A stretch of DNA of 64,000 bases from NCBI RefSeq assembly GCF_900120295.1, contig NZ_LT635469.1, positions 611,001 through 675,000 of the forward strand, read 5' to 3'. This document shows, piece after piece, positions 53,782 through 64,000 of the stretch. This DNA is from Blautia sp. Marseille-P3201T (lineage in GTDB: Bacteria > Bacillota > Clostridia > Lachnospirales > Lachnospiraceae). The translations under genes were made by a program, and so were the position numbers. The notes beneath the pieces were generated by a model. It was not told the DNA's origin, did no database searches, and saw only the letters and a program-made list of their open reading frames with translations. The number at the start of each line of letters is the position of its first letter. The first letter of the stretch is position 1.

Positions 53782-55017
53782 ATGCTTCGGAAACCAGAAT
53801 TACTAATTCCGGCAAGCAGTCTGGAAGTGTTAAAGATTGCTGTTATGTTTGGAGCAGATGCTGTTTATATTGGAGGAGAAGTTTTTGGCTTACGAGCTAA
53901 GGCAAAAAATTTTTCCATGGAAGATATGAAAGAGGGTATTGCCTTTGCACATGAACATGGAGTAAAGGTGTATGTAACAGCTAATATTCTGGCACATAAT
54001 GAAGATTTAGAAGGTGTCAGAGAATATTTTGAAGAATTAAAGGAAATCGGACCGGATGCGCTCATTATTTCAGATCCGGGAGTTTTTATGATCGCTAAAG
54101 AGATATGCCCTGAAATAGAGAGACATATCAGTACACAGGCAAATAATACGAATTATGGAACCTATGATTTCTGGTGGAAGCTGGGAGCAAAAAGGGTGGT
54201 AAGTGCAAGAGAGCTGTCTTTGGAAGAAATTAAAGAAATCAGAAAGAGAATTCCGGAAGAAATGGAAATTGAAAGCTTCATTCATGGAGCAATGTGTATT
54301 TCTTATTCAGGACGTTGTCTGTTATCAAATTATTTTACTGGCAGAGATGCAAACAGAGGCGCTTGTACTCATCCATGCCGTTGGAAGTACTCTATTGTAG
54401 AAGAAACAAGACCGGGAGAAGTTATGCCCGTTTACGAAAATGAAAGAGGTACATATATTTTTAACTCCAAGGATTTGTGTATGATTGAGCATATTGATGA
54501 TATCCTGGATGCAGGAATTGACAGCCTGAAAATCGAAGGAAGAATGAAAACAGCTTTGTATGTGGCAACAGTTGCAAGGACTTATCGTAAGGCTATTGAT
54601 GATTATTTAAAAGACCCTCAAATATATGAGGAAAATATGCCATGGTATAAGGAGCAGATTAGAAGCTGTACTTACAGACAGTTTACCACTGGATTTTTCT
54701 ATGGAAAGCCAGATGAAACAACACAGATTTATGATAACAACACCTACGAGAAAGGATATACTTATCTGGGATATGCAGAAGAAAAGAGAGAAGACGGACT
54801 CTATCGCATCACCCAGAGGAATAAGTTCTTGCTGGGTGAAACGATTGAGGTTATGAAACCGGATGGAAGAAATCTGGAGGTTGAAGTAAAGGGTATTTTT
54901 GATGAGGAAGGCCAGCCCATGGAAAGCGCCCCTCATCCACAGCAGACTTTATATGTGGATTTGGGAACAGAAGTAGAGGTGTATGATATTTTAAGAAGAA
55001 GGGAAAAAGCTTCTTAA
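53782..55017 (+). CDS. U32 peptidase-family protein (TrhP-like, tRNA hydroxylation)
   Basis: A 411-residue protein with ELLIPASSLEVLKIAVMFGADAVYIGG, the U32 signature ESFIHGAMCISYSGRCLLSNY(F)TGRDANRGACTHPCRW, where the cysteines bind an Fe-S cluster, and GRMKTALYVATVARTYRKAID. TrhP proteins use prephenate to hydroxylate tRNA U34; the neighbouring TrmR-like gene fits. There is no second U32 gene in the window. The ATG after AGGAGG is used. The 3' end overlaps sigK by 27 bases on the other strand. Confidence 0.9.
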   Translation: MLRKPELLIPASSLEVLKIAVMFGADAVYIGGEVFGLRAKAKNFSMEDMKEGIAFAHEHGVKVYVTANILAHNEDLEGVREYFEELKEIGPDALIISDPGVFMIAKEICPEIERHISTQANNTNYGTYDFWWKLGAKRVVSARELSLEEIKEIRKRIPEEMEIESFIHGAMCISYSGRCLLSNYFTGRDANRGACTHPCRWKYSIVEETRPGEVMPVYENERGTYIFNSKDLCMIEHIDDILDAGIDSLKIEGRMKTALYVATVARTYRKAIDDYLKDPQIYEENMPWYKEQIRSCTYRQFTTGFFYGKPDETTQIYDNNTYEKGYTYLGYAEEKREDGLYRITQRNKFLLGETIEVMKPDGRNLEVEVKGIFDEEGQPMESAPHPQQTLYVDLGTEVEVYDILRRREKAS

Positions 55018-55617
55018 TTTTAAAACGGCATTTTTTTCAATACGGGATACATAAGAGCGGCTGATATTCAGCCGCTTTGCTATTTCCCGCTGTGTCAGTT
55101 CTTTTTCTCCGTAAAGACCATATCGAAGTTTGATGATTTCGTGTTCTCGAACAGTAAGTACCTGAGGGAGCAGTTTGTAGAGGCATTCAATATCTTGTTT
55201 TAAGGAATAATTTTTTACTACATCTACGGGCTCTGTTTCAATAACGTCAAGCAGACTGATTTCATTGCCTTCTTTATCTGTACCAATGGGATCATAGAGG
55301 GAAATTTCCCGGTTGGTTTTCTTTTTAGAACGAAGGAGCATGAGAAGTTCATTGTCAATACAGCGAGCTGCATAAGTGGAAAGCCGACTTGCCTTTTTTG
55401 CATCAAAGGTATGGATGGCTTTGATAAGCCCGATGGTGCCTATGGATATCAAGTCGTCCATTTCCTCTGGAGCACCCTGATATTTTTTTACAATATGCGC
55501 AACCAGACGCAGATTTCGTTCAATTAAAATGTTTTTTGCTTCCAGGCTGCCTTGTTTGTATTGCTGAAGATAATAGCTTTCCTCTTCCGAAGTCAGGGGC
55601 TTAAGAAATGTTTTCAC
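54991..55617 (-). CDS. sigK: Sporulation sigma factor SigK
   Basis: Late mother-cell sigma factor. The 208-residue protein is a complete sigma-70 family factor: region 2 with NLRLVAHIVKKYQG, DLISIGTIGLIKAIHTFD and LSTYAARCIDNELLM, then region 4 with LTVREHEIIKLRYGL and TQREIAKRLNISRSYVSRIEKNAVLKL. It begins directly with KTFLKPLTSEEESYYLQQY. A stop codon lies a few codons upstream in frame, so there is no pro-sequence. The gene is not interrupted. The start is GTG with GAGGT. Confidence 0.92.
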   Translation of the reverse strand: MKTFLKPLTSEEESYYLQQYKQGSLEAKNILIERNLRLVAHIVKKYQGAPEEMDDLISIGTIGLIKAIHTFDAKKASRLSTYAARCIDNELLMLLRSKKKTNREISLYDPIGTDKEGNEISLLDVIETEPVDVVKNYSLKQDIECLYKLLPQVLTVREHEIIKLRYGLYGEKELTQREIAKRLNISRSYVSRIEKNAVLKLRSFFPSS

Positions 55618-55645
55618 ACAAGCTTACCTCATAATGATTTAATTA

Positions 55646-55673
55646 TAGTTTATGACGAGAAAATAGATTTAGT
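55646..55673 (-). promoter_or_regulatory. SigK-type promoter of sigK
   Basis: On the minus strand AC, 17 bases, CATAAACTA, the pattern of the SigK consensus AC-N16/17-CATAnnnTA; CATAnnnT also suits SigE. It lies about 30 bases before the GTG. Confidence 0.5.
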
Positions 55674-55790
55674 GCTTTTCCATTGTAAAATATCAAGAAA
55701 TATGGTAAAGTAAATATATCAAAATTCTAAATTTCAGGCAATTCTGCCAATAATTTCCGAATAAAAATAAAATATTATATAGGAGGTACT

Positions 55791-57314
55791 ATGTTTCGAA
55801 AAGTGATGTCAGCAACTATTGTAGGGGTGAATTGCATTTCTGTGCAAGTAGAAGCAGACGTAAGAAATGGACTTCCCGGTTTTTCCATGGTAGGTTATTT
55901 GTCTTCCAGAGTGAGGGAAGCACAGGAGAGAGTCTGTACAGCTCTTAGAAATTCAGGTTTTTCTTTTCCTGCAAAACACATTACGGTTAATCTATCACCG
56001 GCAGATGTGAAAAAGGATGGAACAGGATTTGATTTGCCTATTGCAGCAGCTCTTTTATCTGCTTTGGGCTATTTAGATTTTGCATGTCTGGAAAATGTCT
56101 GTATGGCAGGAGAATTAAGTCTCAGTGGAGAAGTTAAGGGGATAAGAGGAATTTTGCCCATTGTAGACAGAGCTGTAAAAGAAAAATGCCGTTTATGTAT
56201 TATTCCAAAAGAAAACGCAAAAGAAGTAGAAATGATAGATGGAATACCAATTTTAGCTGTGGAAAACATGAGAGAATTTACCGATTATGCCGGCCTTAAA
56301 AACTGGGGTGCAGAACGAAACCCGGGAAAAAAATGGGAAGAAGAAAACTATGAAAGTGAATGGGACTTCTGCGAAATTGCAGGTCAGGAAGCAGCAAAAG
56401 AAGCGGCAGTCATTGCGGCAGCAGGTTTTCATAATCTTCTAATGATAGGAACAAAAGGATCTGGAAAGACTATGATTGCGAAAAGTATTCCCGGTATTTT
56501 TCCGTGTCTGTCAAAAGAGGAGGCAATGGAAATTTCAGGGATTTACAGTGCGGCAGGACTTTTATCACAAGAAAAACCGCTTATAAAAATACGTCCTTTT
56601 CGGACACCCCACCATACAATATCACCTAAGGCATTAGCGGGAGGCGGGCAAATGCCAAGACCGGGAGAAATTACTCTTGCACATAAAGGAATATTATTTT
56701 TAGACGAGCTTCCGGAGTTTTCCAGAAGCACGCTGGAAGTTTTAAGACAGCCCCTGGAGGAACATAAAATTTGCATTTCAAGAGTTAGCGGGAACTTTCA
56801 ATTTCCTGCAGATTTTCTTTTTATTGCAGCAATGAATGCTTGCCCTTGCGGCTATTATCCTGATAGAAATAAATGTTCCTGCTCTGACACAGAGGTAGCA
56901 AAATATATGGGGAAAATCAGTGGACCTATTTTAGACAGATTTGATTTATGTACAGAGATGAAACAGGTTCCAAAAGAGAAAATATGGAAAAAGAAAAAGG
57001 GAAAAACTACTTGTGAATTAAGGGAAATGGTAAAAGAGACTCATGAAATTCAAAAAGATCGTTATAAAGGAAAGGGAGTTTCTTTTAATGGAAGACTTCA
57101 GGGAAAAGAAATAGAAAAATATTGTCAGACCAGCAGGGAAGGAGAAAAACTTTTACAAAGAGCTTATGAAAAAATGCATTTAAGTGTTCGGGCTTATCAT
57201 AAAATTCTAAAGACAGCCAGAACAATTGCAGACCTGGAAAAATCTGAAAAAATAGAAGTTTCACATATCAGTAAAGCCATGTCTTTTCGGGCATTAGATA
57301 AAAAGGACTGGTGA
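55791..57314 (+). CDS. YifB family Mg-chelatase-like AAA ATPase (ComM-like)
   Basis: A 507-residue AAA+ protein; ComM is a branch migration helicase for natural transformation. It has the N-terminal LonC-like domain (VEADVRNGLPGFSMVGYLSSRVREAQERV, HITVNLSPADVKKDGTGFDLPIA), Walker A GTKGSGKT (about 220-227), the RPFRTPHHTISPKALAGGG motif and Walker B ILFLDELPEF, with a zinc-like CPCGYYPDRNKCSC. Followed by dprA and topA, in a recombination and uptake set. Confidence 0.95.
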   Translation: MFRKVMSATIVGVNCISVQVEADVRNGLPGFSMVGYLSSRVREAQERVCTALRNSGFSFPAKHITVNLSPADVKKDGTGFDLPIAAALLSALGYLDFACLENVCMAGELSLSGEVKGIRGILPIVDRAVKEKCRLCIIPKENAKEVEMIDGIPILAVENMREFTDYAGLKNWGAERNPGKKWEEENYESEWDFCEIAGQEAAKEAAVIAAAGFHNLLMIGTKGSGKTMIAKSIPGIFPCLSKEEAMEISGIYSAAGLLSQEKPLIKIRPFRTPHHTISPKALAGGGQMPRPGEITLAHKGILFLDELPEFSRSTLEVLRQPLEEHKICISRVSGNFQFPADFLFIAAMNACPCGYYPDRNKCSCSDTEVAKYMGKISGPILDRFDLCTEMKQVPKEKIWKKKKGKTTCELREMVKETHEIQKDRYKGKGVSFNGRLQGKEIEKYCQTSREGEKLLQRAYEKMHLSVRAYHKILKTARTIADLEKSEKIEVSHISKAMSFRALDKKDW

Positions 57315-57326
57315 GGGAGGGGAAAA

Positions 57327-58202
57327 ATGAAAGAAGAAATTTGGAAATGTACGAAATTTGAAGAAATGTACCCGCAACGTTTGCTTGTTTATGAGAATAT
57401 GCCCCAGATTATTTATGTAAAAGGAAAACTTCCTTTAGAAAAAAGGAAAACAGTTGCTATTGTGGGGGCTCGAATATGCAGTCATTATGGTGCTTATCAG
57501 GCATATCGGTTTGCAAAAGAACTGACGCAGCAAGGCGTACAGATTGTCAGTGGTTTGGCAAAAGGGATTGATGCAAATGCTCATAAGGGGGCTTTGGATG
57601 CGGGGGGAAACACTTTTGCGGTGTTGGGATGCGGTGTGGATATTTGCTATCCAAAACAAAATCAGAAACTTTATGAGCAGATTATAAAAAGTGGAGGTGT
57701 CCTATCAGAATTTGATAATCAGACACCACCTTTTGCGGGAAATTTTCCCAGGCGTAACAGGATTATCAGTGGTTTGGCAGATTTGGTTCTGGTAGTAGAG
57801 GCTAAGAAAAAAAGTGGTTCTTTAATTACCGCAAATTATGCTTTGGAACAGGGAAAGACAGTTTTTGCCGTCCCCGGCAGGGTAGATGATGTATTAAGTG
57901 AAGGATGTAATTTGCTGATTGCAGACGGAGCAGGAGTTGCAAATTCTGTAGAAAGTATTTTATCAGAACTTCAGATTTTACCGAAAAAGAAGGGGGATTT
58001 CCGCCATAAATCAAAGATATGGCTTGCAAGCCATGAAGAAATGGTGTATAGTTGTCTGGATTTACAGCCTAAAAATATAGAAGAAATCTTTCAGGAAGTT
58101 TCCTTAAAACCAGGAGAGATTATGGAAATTTTATTAAAATTAGAGCTGGAAGGGCTTATTATGGAGCCTGTAAAAAATTATTATACCAGAACAGGAGGTT
58201 GA
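57327..58202 (+). CDS. dprA: DNA processing protein DprA
   Basis: Loads RecA on incoming single-stranded DNA in transformation. The 291-residue protein has the Rossmann core KTVAIVGARICSHYGAYQA (GAR in place of the usual GSR), VSGLAKGIDANAHKGALDAGG, FAVLGCGVDICYP and FPRRNRIISGLADLVLVVEA, then a short C-terminal winged helix. The other competence genes are not in this window. It lies 12 bases after yifB and one base before topA. Confidence 0.95.
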   Translation: MKEEIWKCTKFEEMYPQRLLVYENMPQIIYVKGKLPLEKRKTVAIVGARICSHYGAYQAYRFAKELTQQGVQIVSGLAKGIDANAHKGALDAGGNTFAVLGCGVDICYPKQNQKLYEQIIKSGGVLSEFDNQTPPFAGNFPRRNRIISGLADLVLVVEAKKKSGSLITANYALEQGKTVFAVPGRVDDVLSEGCNLLIADGAGVANSVESILSELQILPKKKGDFRHKSKIWLASHEEMVYSCLDLQPKNIEEIFQEVSLKPGEIMEILLKLELEGLIMEPVKNYYTRTGG

Positions 58203-58203
58203 C

Positions 58204-60291
58204 ATGGCGAAATATCTAGTGATTGTGGAGTCACCGGCAAAAGTGAAAACAATTAAAAAATTTCTCGGTTCGAATTATGAAGTAATGGCATCCAATGGAC
58301 ATGTGAGAGATTTGCCAAAAAGTCAGCTTGGAATTGATGTAGACAATGACTTCGAACCTAAATATATAACTATTCGAGGAAAGGGGGATATACTGGCAGC
58401 TCTTCGAAAAGCTGCGAAAAAAGCAGATAAAGTGTATCTGGCAACTGACCCCGACCGTGAAGGAGAGGCAATTTCATGGCATCTTTCAAATGCATTAAAG
58501 CTTGATGAAAAGAAGATGCGCCGTATTACCTTTAACGAAATTACAAAAACAGCAGTAAAAGCTTCTATTAAAGAGGCAAGAGATATTAACATGGATTTAG
58601 TAGATGCACAGCAGACACGGCGTATTTTAGACCGTATGGTAGGCTATAAAATCAGTCCGGTGCTGTGGGCAAAAGTAAAAAGAGGTTTAAGTGCAGGGCG
58701 TGTACAGTCTGTGGCACTTAGAATTATTGGGGACAGAGAAGACGAAATCAATAATTTCATACCGGAAGAATACTGGACTTTAGATGCGGAATTCTCTGTA
58801 GAAGGCGAAAAGAAACCGCTGATAGCTAAATTTTACGGAAATAAAAATAAAAAAATCAATATTCATTCCAAAGAAGAAATGGATAAGATTTTAAGCGAAT
58901 TAAAAGATGCAGAATATCGTATTGCAGAAGTAAAAAAAGGAGAGCGCAGCAAAAAAGCTCCTCTGCCCTTTACAACCAGTACCCTTCAACAGGAAGCATC
59001 TAAGGTACTCAATTTTTCCACACAAAAAACAATGCGTCTGGCGCAGCAGTTATATGAAGGCGTAGATGTAAAAGGAAGCGGAACGATTGGTATTATCACT
59101 TACCTGCGTACAGATTCCACACGTATTTCAGAAGAAGCGGATTATGCAGCAAGAACCTACATTGCATCAGAATTCGGAGAGGAATATCTGGCAACAGCAG
59201 AGAAAAAGGATGACAGCAAAAAGAAAATTCAGGATGCTCACGAGGCAATCCGTCCTACAGATATTACGCGTACACCGTTATCTTTAAAAGACTCGCTTTC
59301 TCGTGATCAGTATCGTTTGTATCAGCTGATATGGAAACGTTTTGCAGCCAGCAGAATGCAGCAGGCAAAATATGAAACAATTTCTGTAAAAATTCAGGGC
59401 GGAGAATATTATTTTACTGTGTCAGCGTCTAAACTGAAATTTGACGGTTTCATGGCTGTGTATACACAGGAAGATGATGCAAAATCAGAAAATCAGTTTT
59501 TAATGAAAAGTCTGGATGAAAATACTAAGCTTGCGTTTAACAGCTTTCAGGAGCAGCAGCACTTTACACAGCCTCCGGCACATTATACAGAGGCGGCTCT
59601 TGTAAAAGCATTGGAAGAAAAAGGAATTGGAAGACCAAGTACTTATGCACCTACGATTACTACGATTATTGCCAGAAGATATGTGGCAAAGGAAAACAAA
59701 AATTTGTATATGACAGAGCTTGGCGAAGTGGTCAATAATATTATGAAAGAAGCCTTTCCCAGTATCGTAGACGTGAACTTTACAGCTACTATGGAAGAAC
59801 TTTTAGATTATGTAGGTGAAGGAAAAGTACAGTGGAAAACAGTTATTCGGAATTTTTATCCTGATTTAGATGAAGCAGTAAAGACAGCAGAAAAAGAGTT
59901 AGAACAGGTAAAAATAGAAGATGAAGTAACAGATGTAATCTGTGAACAGTGTGGAAGAAATATGGTTATAAAATATGGTCCTCATGGGAAATTTCTTGCC
60001 TGTCCCGGTTTTCCGGAATGTAAAAATACAAAACCATATCTGGAAAAAATCGGAGTGCCTTGCCCTGTGTGCGGAAAAGACATTGTAGTAAAAAGAAGCA
60101 AAAAGGGACGTTTGTACTATGGGTGCGAAAATAATCCGGAATGTGAATTTATGTCATGGCAGCGTCCTTCAAAGGAAAAATGTCCTTCCTGTGGCGGCTA
60201 TATGTTAGAAAAAGGCAATAAATTGGTATGTGCAGATGAACATTGTGGATATGTTATGGCAAAGCCAAAGGAAAATGACGATAATCAGTAA
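58204..60291 (+). CDS. topA: DNA topoisomerase I
   Basis: Type IA topoisomerase that relaxes negative supercoils. The 695-residue protein has a Toprim domain (LVIVESPAKVKTIKKFLGS, ATDPDREGEAISWHL), the active-site tyrosine in ITYLRTDSTRIS (Tyr300), QDAHEAIRPT, and three C-terminal four-cysteine zinc motifs (CEQCGRNM..CPGFPEC, CPVCGKDI..CENNPEC, CPSCGGYM..CADEHC). Between dprA and codY. Confidence 0.97.
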   Translation: MAKYLVIVESPAKVKTIKKFLGSNYEVMASNGHVRDLPKSQLGIDVDNDFEPKYITIRGKGDILAALRKAAKKADKVYLATDPDREGEAISWHLSNALKLDEKKMRRITFNEITKTAVKASIKEARDINMDLVDAQQTRRILDRMVGYKISPVLWAKVKRGLSAGRVQSVALRIIGDREDEINNFIPEEYWTLDAEFSVEGEKKPLIAKFYGNKNKKINIHSKEEMDKILSELKDAEYRIAEVKKGERSKKAPLPFTTSTLQQEASKVLNFSTQKTMRLAQQLYEGVDVKGSGTIGIITYLRTDSTRISEEADYAARTYIASEFGEEYLATAEKKDDSKKKIQDAHEAIRPTDITRTPLSLKDSLSRDQYRLYQLIWKRFAASRMQQAKYETISVKIQGGEYYFTVSASKLKFDGFMAVYTQEDDAKSENQFLMKSLDENTKLAFNSFQEQQHFTQPPAHYTEAALVKALEEKGIGRPSTYAPTITTIIARRYVAKENKNLYMTELGEVVNNIMKEAFPSIVDVNFTATMEELLDYVGEGKVQWKTVIRNFYPDLDEAVKTAEKELEQVKIEDEVTDVICEQCGRNMVIKYGPHGKFLACPGFPECKNTKPYLEKIGVPCPVCGKDIVVKRSKKGRLYYGCENNPECEFMSWQRPSKEKCPSCGGYMLEKGNKLVCADEHCGYVMAKPKENDDNQ

Positions 60292-60363
60292 ATAATTTGG
60301 ATGTTTAGATTGTATAAATTATTAGAAAACTACTAAAAAGACTGAAAATAGTAAAACTACACA

Positions 60364-60392
60364 TTGATTTCAGAAATATTGTGTGATAGAAT
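60364..60392 (+). promoter_or_regulatory. Promoter of codY with possible CodY box
   Basis: TTGATT (60364-60369), 17 bases, TAGAAT (60387-60392). The sequence around 60368-60376 (TTTCAGAAA) matches the core of the CodY consensus, 10 of 15 positions overall, and overlaps the -35, so autoregulation is possible. Confidence 0.5.
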
Positions 60393-60485
60393 AAAAAAGA
60401 CAGAAGAAGTAATCTTGTTTTGCTGATTTCCGTAAGAAATGAAGAATTTAAGCGAAAACAGGGAAAGAGGAGAAAGGAGGTCGCC

Positions 60486-61274
60486 ATGAGCGTACAATTA
60501 TTAGATAAGACCAGAAAGATAAATAAGCTTCTTCACAATAATCATGCTTCAAAAGTTCTATTCAATGATATATGTGAAGTCATGGTAGAAACACTGGATT
60601 CAAACATTTTAGTAATGAGTAAAAAAGGAAAAGTATTAGGTGTAGGAAATTGTCCCGGGGTAGATAGAATTACTGAATTGATTGACAGTGAAGTGGGCGG
60701 CTATATAGACAATCTTTTAAATGAAAGACTGCTGGGTGTGCTGTCTACAAAAGAAAATGTAAATTTACAGACTCTTGGATTTGAGGATGAGCAGATTAGC
60801 CGATATATGGCAATTATAAGTCCCATTGATATTGCAGGAGAAAGACTGGGCACTTTATTCATGTATCGCAGTGCGAAGCCTTATGACATTGAGGATATTA
60901 TTGTCAGTGAATATGGTACAACCGTAGTCGGATTGGAAATGATGCGGTCCGTACATGAGGAAAATGCAGAAGAAAACAGAAAAATTCAAGTAGTTAAATC
61001 TGCATTCAGTACATTATCTTTTTCTGAATTAGAGGCAATTATTCATATTTTTGATGAACTTAACGGTGAAGAGGGAATTCTGGTAGCAAGTAAAATTGCT
61101 GACCGAGTAGGTATTACAAGATCCGTGATAGTCAATGCCCTTAGAAAATTCGAGAGTGCAGGCGTAATAGAGTCCCGTTCCTCAGGAATGAAAGGAACCT
61201 ACATTAAGGTATTAAATGAAGTTATTTTTGATGAACTGGAAGAAATTAAGAAAAGAAAATTAGTGAAGAAATAA
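60486..61274 (+). CDS. codY: GTP-sensing transcriptional regulator CodY
   Basis: Global regulator that binds GTP and branched-chain amino acids and represses starvation genes. The 262-residue protein has an N-terminal GAF domain (residues 1-155; LLDKTRKINKLLHNNHASKVLFNDICEVM, LFMYRSAKPYDIEDIIVSEYGTTVVGLEMMRS) and a winged helix with EGILVASKIADRVGITRSVIVNALRKFESAGVIESRSSGMKGTYIKVLN. The ATG with GAAAGGAGG is chosen; an upstream in-frame start lies in the leader. Only topA precedes it, unlike the clpQ-clpY-codY of bacilli. Confidence 0.96.
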   Translation: MSVQLLDKTRKINKLLHNNHASKVLFNDICEVMVETLDSNILVMSKKGKVLGVGNCPGVDRITELIDSEVGGYIDNLLNERLLGVLSTKENVNLQTLGFEDEQISRYMAIISPIDIAGERLGTLFMYRSAKPYDIEDIIVSEYGTTVVGLEMMRSVHEENAEENRKIQVVKSAFSTLSFSELEAIIHIFDELNGEEGILVASKIADRVGITRSVIVNALRKFESAGVIESRSSGMKGTYIKVLNEVIFDELEEIKKRKLVKK

Positions 61275-61281
61275 TGAAAGA

Positions 61282-61311
61282 GGCTGTTTGCTTGATGCGA
61301 CAGCCCCTTTT
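61282..61311 (+). terminator. Terminator after codY
   Basis: GGCTGT/ACAGCC around a 12-base loop, followed by CCCTTTTCT. Confidence 0.65.
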
Positions 61312-61423
61312 CTAAAATATCTATAAAATCCGCACAAAAACAAAAAGCTGAAAAAACAAGAGAAAAAATTAGAAAATGAGAGAAAATAGAAGATAAATAC
61401 GGGAAAAGAGTTGCTATATACAG

Positions 61424-63474
<2,051 letters not shown>

Positions 63475-63489
63475 GAAAATAGATTTTTA

Positions 63490-63522
63490 GCCGGTGTTCA
63501 ATGTATGGACACCGGCTTTTCC
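63490..63522 (+). terminator. Terminator after groEL
   Basis: GCCGGTGT/ACACCGGC with an 11-base loop, followed by TTTTCCTTTC. Confidence 0.92.
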
Positions 63523-63592
63523 TTTCTTGCAACAAAGGGGTATTTGTGATACACTATTTTTTAGAAAACTGAAGATATAGGAGGAATGGAGA

Positions 63593-64000
63593 ATGAACGA
63601 CTCGTATTCAGAGCTGCTGGTTAACAAAGAGCAGACTGGAAAAGACAAAGCAATTAAATTCCTGCTGATAGGACTGATTGCGGCAACAGCAGTAGTAGGT
63701 GTAATCCTTCCACTGGTATGGATTTTAACGCTTGGTCTTGGTATTGCGGCATACTTTATTTTACCAAATCTGGATTTGGAATATGAGTATGTCTATGTAA
63801 ATGGTGAATTAGATATTGATAAGATTATGGCAAAATCAAAGAGAAAACGTGTACAGTCTTTTGATTTAGCAAAAATGGAGATTATGGCGCCTGTCAATTC
63901 ACATAGAATGGATTACCAAAATCATAACACAAAATTAAAAGTTTTAGATTTTTCATCAGGAAATAAAGAACACAAGGTATATGCTATGATTATTCCTGAT
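63593..64000 (+). CDS. Small membrane protein, DUF6106-like, 3'-truncated by window edge
   Basis: 136 residues visible; the frame is still open at the window end. A polar N-terminus (MNDSYSELLVNKEQTGKDK) is followed by two membrane helices (residues about 22-38 and 41-57), then a soluble part with DLEYEYVYVNGELDIDKIMAKSKRKRVQSFDL. I recall this pattern as DUF6106 of clostridia; no function is known. The ATG follows AGGAGGAATGGAGA. Confidence 0.7.
   Translation, partial: MNDSYSELLVNKEQTGKDKAIKFLLIGLIAATAVVGVILPLVWILTLGLGIAAYFILPNLDLEYEYVYVNGELDIDKIMAKSKRKRVQSFDLAKMEIMAPVNSHRMDYQNHNTKLKVLDFSSGNKEHKVYAMIIPD

Noticed and set aside
54991..55017. Overlap of the U32 and sigK genes as a sign of misassembly
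   Set aside because: Both ends carry proper family C-termini and stop codons, so a tail-to-tail overlap of 27 bases is the simpler reading.

Overview
The window looks like chromosome of a low-GC, spore-forming clostridium, most likely a member of the Lachnospiraceae. The grounds are AT-rich genes with strong AGGAGG-type ribosome binding sites, a sporulation sigma factor (sigK), CodY, HrcA with CIRCE operators, IreB, an LPXTG-free set of small conserved clostridial proteins, and many short GC stem plus T-run terminators. I cannot name genus or species from the sequence alone. I saw no rRNA, tRNA, CRISPR array or prophage.

Layout. 1-7.0 kb: pyrimidine genes pyrF(partial)-pyrK-pyrD and, 2.8 kb later, pyrE. 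The gap holds accessory genes: an HD protein, small membrane proteins, a shortened P-loop kinase, a secreted protein and a self-regulated XRE repressor with a broken partner. 7.0-9.7 kb: an HD phosphohydrolase and a long M29-type aminopeptidase. 9.7-13.3 kb: purE-purM-purN-purD from one strong promoter. 13.4-19.7 kb: GntR repressor-clpC, a small conserved gene, radA, purA. 19.7-23.5 kb: a CofE-like ligase and a YheO/DauR-like regulator on the minus strand, divergent from ridA-patB. 23.6-25.4 kb: a small alarmone synthetase and an aldo/keto reductase.

25.4-36.2 kb is the accessory part. It starts with three degraded genes (RhuM, CPBP protease, DUF1284), one of them fused into a chimeric reading frame. 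A lactose-type cluster follows (AraC regulator, (AT)21 tract, lacZ, GPH sugar transporter, a minus-strand mini-gene with attenuator-like folding, a second AraC regulator, HAD phosphatase). It ends with an insertion sequence remnant and a repeated terminator-promoter-leader module just before uvrB.

36.2-49.4 kb: uvrB, a large multi-hairpin element, then the HrcA-controlled operon hrcA-grpE-dnaK-dnaJ followed by prmA-rsmE, a cysteine desulfurase-thiI pair, an HPr-like protein without the active histidine, and mtaB. 49.5-55.6 kb: ireB-ruvX-DUF1292-RNase J-ylbF-MltG-like-trmR-U32 peptidase, a set tied to stress signalling, RNA decay and tRNA wobble hydroxylation, ending convergently on sigK. 55.8-61.3 kb: yifB-dprA-topA-codY. 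61.4-64 kb: CIRCE-groES-groEL and the start of a small membrane protein gene.

Taken together this is a housekeeping backbone (nucleotide synthesis, protein quality control under HrcA, tRNA and RNA processing, DNA repair and uptake, CodY) broken by two accessory patches, 2.5-5.1 kb and 25.4-36.2 kb, which hold nearly all pseudogenes and unexplained structures. The features most worth follow-up are the 170-bp cloverleaf element after uvrB, the mini-gene with competing hairpins at 33.1 kb, and the module shared by 25.4 and 35.9 kb.
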